Part shown: piece after piece, positions 7,292 through 12,956 of the stretch
Position numbering within the stretch: the stretch's first letter is position 1
How the letters are laid out: each line of letters opens with the position of its first letter
Made by a program: the position numbers and the translations under genes
Origin: Bacteroidia bacterium
GTDB lineage: Bacteria > Bacteroidota > Bacteroidia > Bacteroidales > Azobacteroidaceae
Assembly (NCBI GenBank): GCA_025996895.1
Contig: BNTW01000056.1
Coordinates: 1-17,317 of the forward strand
Direction: 5' to 3'
Length of the DNA stretch: 17,317 nt
The notes under the pieces: model-generated
Told to the model about the DNA's origin: nothing
The model's input: the letters and a program-made list of their open reading frames with translations, nothing else
Database searches by the model: none

Positions 7292-7365
7292 AAAAGGGAA
7301 TTCTCCCGAATTCCCTAATTCAATCTTTGTTAACCTTAAATCTAATACTATTATGAAAAAACTAC
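7289..7365 (-). ncRNA. Candidate small RNA between polA and dusB
   Basis: About 76 nt on the minus strand, with no protein-coding potential. It is bounded by a near-consensus promoter (7402-7370) and a perfect terminator hairpin with a U-run (7316-7290). The predicted start is near 7365. The 5' half has a U6 run and is AU-rich and unstructured, with AAGGUUAAC and ACAAAGAUUG stretches that could be exposed for base pairing. The 3' half is the 9-bp terminator stem with a GGGA loop. The 3' end runs antisense through the polA stop codon. It could also be a processed dusB 3' UTR, since dusB is upstream on the same strand, but its own promoter makes an independent transcript more likely. I cannot name an RNA family for it. 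Confidence 0.55.
7290..7316 (-). terminator. Intrinsic terminator, minus strand, 3' of polA
   Basis: The perfect 9-bp stem AGGGAATTC/GAATTCCCT (7295-7303 with 7308-7316) has a 4-nt loop. On the minus strand it is followed by a U-run read from the A-run at 7290-7295. On the plus strand the hairpin is followed by AATTCAATC, with no T-run, so it serves minus-strand transcripts better than polA. Confidence 0.75.
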
Positions 7366-7369
7366 GGTA

Positions 7370-7402
7370 CAAAGGTACGGCTCTTCATAAGGGATTTCCA
7401 AA
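7370..7402 (-). promoter_or_regulatory. Near-consensus promoter driving the small RNA candidate
   Basis: On the minus strand TTTG (7402-7399), a 21-nt spacer, then TACCTTTG (7377-7370). Both elements match the Bacteroidota -33/-7 consensus exactly. It is the best full promoter in the window, yet no protein gene lies downstream on that strand, only the candidate RNA and its terminator. Confidence 0.6.
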
Positions 7403-7452
7403 TCTTTTCTCATAAAAGTTGTTAATTGAACGTTAAATATTGCATAATCACA

Positions 7453-8427
7453 TCAAATAGCCGAAATACTGTTCATAATGTCAAATAATTCGGCTTGTGT
7501 GTTAGCTCGAAGCATCGCAATTTTAGTCGGTTTGAAGTCGGGGATACCTTTGAAAAGCGGACTTGCCGCAATATGTCGCCGGCTGTGTAAAATACTACGC
7601 CGTTCGTCCAAGCGATTGACACTTTGTATAATCTGTCTTTTCAAAACCGACAAATAGTAATCAAAAGGCTTTTTGGGAAGCCATTCGTTGGTGGTAAGAT
7701 AGTGTTTTATCTCCTCGAAAATCCAGGGTGCACCAATCGTTGCCCGTCCAATCATAACTGCATCAACGTTGTAACGGTCAAATGCTTGCTTGCAACTTTC
7801 AGGCGAATTGATATCGCCGTTCCCGATGATGGGAATGTGCATGCGCGGATTGTTTTTCACCTCGCCGATAAGCGTCCAATCAGCCTCTCCGGAGTACATT
7901 TGCGCGCGCGTTCGTCCGTGAATGGTCAAGGCAGCAATTCCGCAATCTTGCAGCTGTTCGGCCAAATCGACAATAATTTTGTGATCGTTGTCCCAGCCCA
8001 AGCGTGTTTTCACCGTAACCGGAATTTTAACGGCTTTCACTACTTCGCGGGCAATGGCTATCATTTTGTCGGGTGTGCGCAACATGCCTGCACCGGCACC
8101 TTTCCCCGCCACTTTTTTCACCGGACAGCCGAAATTAATATCTAAAATATCCGGTCGGGCTTCTTCACAAATCCTTGCCGCTTCGACCACCGGGTCGATT
8201 TCTTTCCCATAAATCTGCATCGCCACCGGCCGTTCCTCTTCCGAAACTTCCAGCTTGGTTTTTGTCTTATTGACATGCCGAATTAGTGCATCGCTTGAGA
8301 TAAATTCGGTATAAACCATATCCGCTCCGAATTCTTTACACAACAGGCGGAACGAAATATCCGTCACGTCTTCCATGGGGGCGAGAAAAACCGGATAATT
8401 ATCAAAAGTTAGATTGCCGATTTGCAT
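7453..8427 (-). CDS. dusB: tRNA-dihydrouridine synthase, DusB type
   Basis: 324 residues, usual for the family. This is a cytoplasmic flavoenzyme that reduces specific uridines of tRNA to dihydrouridine using NADPH and FMN. The TIM-barrel N-terminal part opens with FLAPMEDVTD and holds the catalytic cysteine C101 in INFGCPVKKVAGKGAG. It also has FMN-binding K140 (VKTRLGWD), H170 (LTIHGRTR) and the GNGDI and MIGRA segments; the helical C-terminal domain begins near residue 240. The start at the ATG at 8427 matches the family N-terminus. A -7 element ends only 8 nt upstream, so the mRNA is predicted to be nearly leaderless. It is divergent from the U32 gene, which also acts on tRNA, and its 3' end faces the small RNA candidate. 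Confidence 0.93.
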   Translation of the reverse strand: MQIGNLTFDNYPVFLAPMEDVTDISFRLLCKEFGADMVYTEFISSDALIRHVNKTKTKLEVSEEERPVAMQIYGKEIDPVVEAARICEEARPDILDINFGCPVKKVAGKGAGAGMLRTPDKMIAIAREVVKAVKIPVTVKTRLGWDNDHKIIVDLAEQLQDCGIAALTIHGRTRAQMYSGEADWTLIGEVKNNPRMHIPIIGNGDINSPESCKQAFDRYNVDAVMIGRATIGAPWIFEEIKHYLTTNEWLPKKPFDYYLSVLKRQIIQSVNRLDERRSILHSRRHIAASPLFKGIPDFKPTKIAMLRANTQAELFDIMNSISAI

Positions 8428-8435
8428 ATAGTGTG

Positions 8436-8443
8436 CAAATTTA
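8436..8443 (-). promoter_or_regulatory. -7 promoter element of dusB
   Basis: On the minus strand TAAATTTG, a full match to TAnnTTTG, with 8 nt between it and the ATG at 8427. The predicted transcript start is near 8431, leaving a leader of about 4 nt. The -33 position has no TTTG; it coincides with the opposite promoter at 8457-8464. Confidence 0.45.
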
Positions 8444-8456
8444 CAAATAAAATTCT

Positions 8457-8464
8457 TATCTTTG
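8457..8464 (+). promoter_or_regulatory. -7 promoter element of the U32/thioesterase pair
   Basis: TATCTTTG, a full match to TAnnTTTG, with a TGTG 21 nt upstream (8432-8435) as a one-mismatch -33. The predicted transcript start is near 8469, giving a leader of about 60 nt. It interleaves with the dusB promoter on the other strand. Confidence 0.45.
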
Positions 8465-8530
8465 CCGAAACTGAACCTGAAAAAGGTAAATGGATATTTT
8501 AATAGATAAAATCATGGATTGCTTTGAAAT

Positions 8531-9784
8531 TTGGGAAAATTGAAATCTAATAAACAATATGAAATCATGGCCCCCGTCGGTTCTTACGAAGCGTTGATGG
8601 CTGCCATTCAGGGTGGGGCGAATGCAGTCTATTTCGGACTCGAAGGTCTAAATATGCGGGCGCGGTCGGCCAATCCTTTCACCGTTAATGATTTGCATGA
8701 GATTGTCAGGATTTGCAAAAAACAGAACATCAAAAGTTATTTGACAATCAATACAATCATTTATGATAGTGATTTGGAGCAGATGCGGACGATTATCGAC
8801 GCAGCCAGGCAAGCGCAGGTTTCTGCGATTATCGCTTCCGATACGGCTGCAATGACTTATGCGCGTAGTCAGAATGTCGAGGTACATCTCTCCACGCAAC
8901 TGAATATTTCCAATATTGAGGCGTTGAAATTTTATGCACAATTTGCAGATGTGGTCGTTCTTGCACGGGAATTAAATCTGAAACAAGTCAAAAAAATCCA
9001 TGAAAAAATTGCGGAACAACAGATTAAAGGGCCGAACGGAGAATTAGTCCGTATCGAAATGTTTGCGCATGGTGCGTTATGTATGGCGGTTTCGGGAAAA
9101 TGCTATCTAAGCTTGCATGAGATGGACGCTTCTGCCAATCGTGGTGCCTGTAATCAGGTTTGCCGGCGGGGATATATCGTGAAAGATCGCGAAAGTGACA
9201 TCGAGTTAGCGATTGAAAATCAATACATTATGTCGCCTAAAGACTTGAAAACCATTCATTTTATCAACAAAATGATGGATGCGGGCGTGCAGGTGTTCAA
9301 AATCGAAGGGCGTGCGCGTGGGCCGGAATACGTACGCGTGGTTTGCGAATGTTACCAAGAGGCAATAACGGCTGTTTGCGAAGGAAATTTTACGGAAGAT
9401 AAAATTATCGCGTGGGACGAACGATTGAAAACCGTTTTCAACCGCGGATTTTGGAATGGCTATTATCTGGGGCAACGCCTCGGCGAATGGAATCACCGCT
9501 ACGGAAACTCCGCGACCGAAAAGAAAATTTATATTGGTAAAGTGCTTAATTATTTTTCCAAATTGGGTGTGGCCGAGATTTTGATGGAAACGCAAAATCT
9601 GCATGTAGGTGATAAAATATTGATTACAGGGACTACCACCGGTGCATTGTTCGCGGAAGCGAAAGAAATTCGAGTAGATTTGAAACCGGTAGAACAAACA
9701 GAAAAAGGTGAACGTTTTTCGATGCCTGTGCCGGAACGAGTGCGTCCGTCAGATAAATTATACAAAATCATCAAAGAAAAATAG
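8531..9784 (+). CDS. Peptidase U32 family protein, TrhP-like tRNA hydroxylation factor
   Basis: 417 residues. The U32 signature EMFAHGALCMAVSGKCYLS lies at 176-194, and GACNQVCRR follows. The four cysteines C184, C191, C207 and C211 match the set that binds an iron-sulphur cluster in the TrhP (YegQ) group. That group makes 5-hydroxyuridine at the tRNA wobble position using prephenate. The length and the C-terminal beta-barrel domain (about 335-417) fit TrhP better than the larger RlhA or the shorter UbiU/UbiV. Older annotation calls such proteins collagenases, which is less likely for a cytoplasmic protein without a signal peptide. No ATG occurs before the conserved YEIMAPVGSYE, so the start is TTG at 8531 or at 8540; starting at the ATG at 8567 would remove conserved residues. 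It forms an operon with the thioesterase, 3 nt downstream. Confidence 0.88.
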   Translation: MGKLKSNKQYEIMAPVGSYEALMAAIQGGANAVYFGLEGLNMRARSANPFTVNDLHEIVRICKKQNIKSYLTINTIIYDSDLEQMRTIIDAARQAQVSAIIASDTAAMTYARSQNVEVHLSTQLNISNIEALKFYAQFADVVVLARELNLKQVKKIHEKIAEQQIKGPNGELVRIEMFAHGALCMAVSGKCYLSLHEMDASANRGACNQVCRRGYIVKDRESDIELAIENQYIMSPKDLKTIHFINKMMDAGVQVFKIEGRARGPEYVRVVCECYQEAITAVCEGNFTEDKIIAWDERLKTVFNRGFWNGYYLGQRLGEWNHRYGNSATEKKIYIGKVLNYFSKLGVAEILMETQNLHVGDKILITGTTTGALFAEAKEIRVDLKPVEQTEKGERFSMPVPERVRPSDKLYKIIKEK

Positions 9785-9787
9785 ATA

Positions 9788-10198
9788 ATGAGTAAAAGAA
9801 TATTTGAAATCGAAATGAAAGTCCGTGATTATGAATGTGATTCGCAGGGTATCGTAAATAACGCCAATTACCTGCATTATTTTGAAAATACGCGCCACGA
9901 ATTTATGCAAACTCTCGGGATTTCGTTTAAAGAATCGCATGCGTTAGGCATTGATCCGGTCGTTTCGCGTGCCGATTTATCGTATAAAAATTCGCTGACA
10001 GGCGGCGATATATTTCTTTCTTCGCTCACGGTGGAACGGAAAGGGATCAAGCTGATTTTCCACCAAAAAATACACCGGAAAAGTGATAACATCTTGTGTT
10101 GCAAGGGACAAATCGAGGCGGTAATATTGATAAACGGAGTGTTGTCGCGTGGCGATTATTTCGACGAATACATGAAAAATTATTTGATAGAAAGTTGA
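9788..10198 (+). CDS. 4HBT (hotdog) family acyl-CoA thioesterase
   Basis: 136 residues, a usual single-hotdog length. It shows the 4-hydroxybenzoyl-CoA thioesterase / YbgC-type motif RDYECDSQGIVNNANYLHYFE at about 13-33, where D18 is the likely catalytic acid, followed by the long central helix and the antiparallel strands (DPVVSRADLSYKNSL, KIHRKSDNILCCKGQIEAV). Such enzymes hydrolyse acyl-CoA thioesters in the cytoplasm; the substrate cannot be told from sequence. The ATG follows the U32 stop by 3 nt, so the two are cotranscribed. The 72 bases after it, before the convergent phosphoesterase gene, show no clear hairpin or T-run. Confidence 0.9.
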   Translation: MSKRIFEIEMKVRDYECDSQGIVNNANYLHYFENTRHEFMQTLGISFKESHALGIDPVVSRADLSYKNSLTGGDIFLSSLTVERKGIKLIFHQKIHRKSDNILCCKGQIEAVILINGVLSRGDYFDEYMKNYLIES

Positions 10199-10270
10199 AA
10201 TTATAAAATAAACAAAAAAAGCCAAGCCAGGACAGAGAACAGTTCCCATTTCATTAGCGTCGGCAACTTT

Positions 10271-11215
10271 TTATTTACGAATGCTATAATGATAGATTTC
10301 TTCGCCTTTGTGATTGATAAAAAAGAATTTAAACGCCTGATTATCTACCGAACAAATGGTAAAACCCGGGTCTGGACTGCAAAAAACCGTGCCGTCCACC
10401 GGTTTAACCGGACGAGCCAGCGAGCCGGACGAATTGACCACGTAATTCACTACCGAAGCCGTTGGCCGAATGTGCTGGAAATTATGAATGTGTCCGCAAA
10501 AATACACATCGACCTTATTCTTCTCCAAAATCGGAGCTAAACGCACCTGCATATCGGTACGTTCGGATTCCTCTTTCTTAGTTTCCGCATAAACCGGGTG
10601 ATGTCCGATAACGATTTTCCACTTTTCCGTCGAATGTACCAGTACCGAATCAATCCATTGCAGTTGAACAGTCATGTCTTGTTTGCGGGCATCGGGATAC
10701 GTAAGCGTATCGTTGCGGTATTTGTCCATCAGCGGAGTGGTGTCGATGAAAACCAACCGGCACGTCGCACCATCTTTCGAAGTAATCACTTTCGTGTAGT
10801 ACTTGGCAGGCGCGTTCCACCGGCGGCTCACTTGGGTATAATCCAACACCGCCTGCGTATTTCCGCGATATTCGTGATTTCCGCAAATCGCATTCCAATC
10901 AATCATCAAATCGGGGTGATCGTAAATCAGCTCGTAATTGGTTAGCCAGAGCGGATCATTCACACTCTCTACACCTTCAAAATGGTGTACATCGCCCGCC
11001 GCCGCCACCATTTCGATACTCCTATTTTCGGCCACATAGCCCATAATCCGGGCAATCGGTTTTTGCTCGTAATATCCGTTTCGACCTAAATCGTTGGCTA
11101 CGATAAAATTAACTGCCGACTTGGAAACTTCGGGAAGCGTTACCGAAACTTCGTTTTGTGCAAACGTGAGCGTTGCACTAAATAGAACTATTAATGATAA
11201 AATATATCTTTTCAT
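10271..11215 (-). CDS. Secreted purple-acid-phosphatase-like metallophosphoesterase
   Basis: 314 residues with a cleavable signal peptide (MKRYILSLIVLFSATLTFAQ, cut after about residue 20), so it acts in the periplasm or outside. The metal-binding blocks are in order: D42 (VANDLG), GDVH 74-77, GNHE 112-115, GHHPVY 204-209 and GHIH 241-244, with FQH just after. This is the calcineurin-like fold closest to purple (tartrate-resistant type) acid phosphatases, which cleave phosphomonoesters. The usual GDNFY block is GDVHHF here, so the iron-binding Tyr is replaced by His78. I use the ATG at 11215, where the signal peptide begins; an in-frame ATG at 11269 would add 18 residues and overlap an intergenic hairpin. 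It is the last gene of a minus-strand set with the beta-helix lipoprotein and TonB-dependent receptor. Confidence 0.9.
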   Translation of the reverse strand: MKRYILSLIVLFSATLTFAQNEVSVTLPEVSKSAVNFIVANDLGRNGYYEQKPIARIMGYVAENRSIEMVAAAGDVHHFEGVESVNDPLWLTNYELIYDHPDLMIDWNAICGNHEYRGNTQAVLDYTQVSRRWNAPAKYYTKVITSKDGATCRLVFIDTTPLMDKYRNDTLTYPDARKQDMTVQLQWIDSVLVHSTEKWKIVIGHHPVYAETKKEESERTDMQVRLAPILEKNKVDVYFCGHIHNFQHIRPTASVVNYVVNSSGSLARPVKPVDGTVFCSPDPGFTICSVDNQAFKFFFINHKGEEIYHYSIRK

Positions 11216-11235
11216 ATTAAAATATTTTAGAATGC

Positions 11236-11271
11236 AAATGACGCAAAAAAATTGCATTTTCTGCGTCATTT
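11236..11271. terminator. Hairpin between the beta-helix lipoprotein and phosphoesterase genes
   Basis: A perfect 10-bp inverted repeat (AAATGACGCA at 11236-11245, complement at 11262-11271) has a 16-nt loop. A T-run follows on the plus strand (11275-11280), where no gene needs it. On the minus strand, the direction of the operon, only a broken T-rich stretch follows. It may attenuate transcription into the phosphoesterase gene or protect the upstream mRNA end. Confidence 0.4.
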
Positions 11272-11289
11272 ACGTTTTTTATTTAAAAA

Positions 11290-12900
11290 TTATTTCTGTC
11301 CAAATGCGCCGAAATAGTTCGCAGGAACAGGCGTTTTATACGTTTTTCCGTTCAACATCAAACCGTTAGCGAAATACGGAGTAAATCCGGTTTTCACTTT
11401 CGAGGCGTCCAATGCCGGAGAGCCTGCCGACAAATGCAAATCCCATGCTTCATTATAATTGAAATCTGGCAATGGGTTGGCAGCAAACGGGAATGAGGTA
11501 AATTTCGGGTCATTCGCGCCGGCTGCATTTCCGCGAATATCATGTTCGCCGTAAATCACATCTTTCACACCTGTTTTGAAGCCGTCGAAAGCCGTAACCG
11601 TACCGTTTTCAATGTGTTGCGGAACGGCGCTTTGAACTGTTCCCGAAGCATAGAAATTGTAATCAATGATACTTCCACTCACAACGCCTTCCGTACCGCC
11701 CAATCCGAAATTCGGGGCTTTTGCGCCAAACATACAATTCACTATCAAATTGTTGAAAATGTTCACCATGCCGCCTTCCGCCCAAACAGAGCCGCCTTTG
11801 GGTTTGCCCGGATCGCGACGCCAGCCGGCATTGATAATCGTGTTGTTGTAGGCATTGATTTGCGCCAAAAAACGATCGCCGCCTACGCCTGCATTTGACA
11901 ATTTGAATGCATTGGTGTTGGGGCTGTACATCACGTTGAATGCTGCATCAACTTTACAGCCGGCTTTTACGTTAATCGCTTCACCGCCTTCGTTGCCTAT
12001 AGCATAAAACAAGTTATTGGTAAAAATACATTCACCGCCTTGTACATAAATTGCATCTTCGCCCGTATAACGGAAAGTCGAATGGGTAATCACATATTTT
12101 CCTTTCGGATTGTTGGTGTTGAAAGCCACCATTCCTTCCCCGCCGCCGGCTTTGAAAAGGCCTTTCGTAACCGAAGGAGAAGCTGTTGTCGTAATTGCGC
12201 CGGTATATTCAATCAATACGTTATCCAGCACTATTTCACCGCAGGTGGCGCTACCGATAATGCCGCCCCAGTGGCGTCCGTTTGTCTTTTTGTCGTGATT
12301 AGCGGCAGGAACAGTGAAAGTAATCGGTGCGTCTGCCGTACCGTTGGCATACAAATTGCCTTCTACAATCAGTTCGATTTTTGTGTTGCTGGCGTCTTGC
12401 GCATCTGCACTGATAATTACATTGACACCTTCCTCAATGGTCAGCGATTGTCCTTCTTTAACATAAATTTGACCGGCTACGTTGACAGTCGTATATTTTT
12501 TCCAAACACCCGACACTTCTTTTGCCGGTGCACCTTTCGCGCCTTCGGTTACAGGATCGTTAGCCACCACCGTAACAGCTGCGGTCGCTTTTTCGCCGCT
12601 ATCTTCTGCGGTTGCCGTAATCGTTGCATTACCTAATTTGATAGCCGTTACTTCGCCTGTTTCACTGACTTCCGCGATTTCGGGCGCGTTGCTCGACCAG
12701 CGGATTTTTTTGTTGCTTGCATTTTCAGGGAAAATACTGACGGTAAAACTCGACGTTTCGCCGGGTTTGAGAGTTAAAGAAGTCGGCGACAACGTGATTG
12801 CCTTCACCGAAAGGTCTTCTTCTTTTTCGCTGCAACTCGTAAAAACAAAAGCCGAGGCAATGACCAAACACAGTGTAAATAAAATTGATTTTTTTTTCAT
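11290..12900 (-). CDS. Surface lipoprotein with Ig-like (BIG2) and right-handed beta-helix domains
   Basis: 536 residues. The signal is a lipoprotein type: Lys-rich start, hydrophobic core and FTSC, with C23 lipidated. The next residues SEKEED are acidic with a Lys, resembling the Bacteroidota lipoprotein export signal, so the protein is probably displayed on the cell surface. Residues 33-113 form a BIG2 Ig-like domain (ITLSPTSLTLKPGETSSFTV, then IAEVSETGEVTAIKLGNATITATAED). From about 130 to 480 there are repeating short strands of a parallel beta-helix (LTIEEGVNVIISA, IELIVEGNLYANGTADAPITF, NNLFYAIGNEGG, NNTIINAGW, NNLIVNCMFGA), ending with a SPALDAS motif typical of such proteins. No catalytic residues can be assigned. 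It lies 56 nt after the TonB-dependent receptor gene on the same strand. A partner role in capturing substrate for the receptor is inferred. Confidence 0.88.
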   Translation of the reverse strand: MKKKSILFTLCLVIASAFVFTSCSEKEEDLSVKAITLSPTSLTLKPGETSSFTVSIFPENASNKKIRWSSNAPEIAEVSETGEVTAIKLGNATITATAEDSGEKATAAVTVVANDPVTEGAKGAPAKEVSGVWKKYTTVNVAGQIYVKEGQSLTIEEGVNVIISADAQDASNTKIELIVEGNLYANGTADAPITFTVPAANHDKKTNGRHWGGIIGSATCGEIVLDNVLIEYTGAITTTASPSVTKGLFKAGGGEGMVAFNTNNPKGKYVITHSTFRYTGEDAIYVQGGECIFTNNLFYAIGNEGGEAINVKAGCKVDAAFNVMYSPNTNAFKLSNAGVGGDRFLAQINAYNNTIINAGWRRDPGKPKGGSVWAEGGMVNIFNNLIVNCMFGAKAPNFGLGGTEGVVSGSIIDYNFYASGTVQSAVPQHIENGTVTAFDGFKTGVKDVIYGEHDIRGNAAGANDPKFTSFPFAANPLPDFNYNEAWDLHLSAGSPALDASKVKTGFTPYFANGLMLNGKTYKTPVPANYFGAFGQK

Positions 12901-12956
12901 TTTTCTATTAATTTTAAATTTATATTCGTAATTTGTAATTTTTATACTTGTAACTC

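Noticed and set aside
6440..7372. 310-codon minus-strand open frame opposite polA
   Set aside because: The polA frame carries all polymerase motifs here. The antisense reading has a biased, motif-free composition and is a by-product of polA codon use.
7353..7415. Short plus-strand frame starting MKKLRYKG (20 residues) after polA
   Set aside because: It has no full TAnnTTTG promoter on that strand, and its codons coincide with the minus-strand -7 element and small RNA. The ATGAAAAAA start is a common AT-rich string. Treated as chance.
8531..9784. Calling the U32 protein a secreted collagenase
   Set aside because: There is no signal peptide, and the four-Cys pattern and length fit the tRNA-modifying TrhP group better than an extracellular protease.
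12040..12636. 198-codon plus-strand open frame opposite the beta-helix lipoprotein gene
   Set aside because: The translation is rich in Cys and Arg and shows no domain. The opposite strand has a signal peptide, BIG2 and beta-helix repeats.
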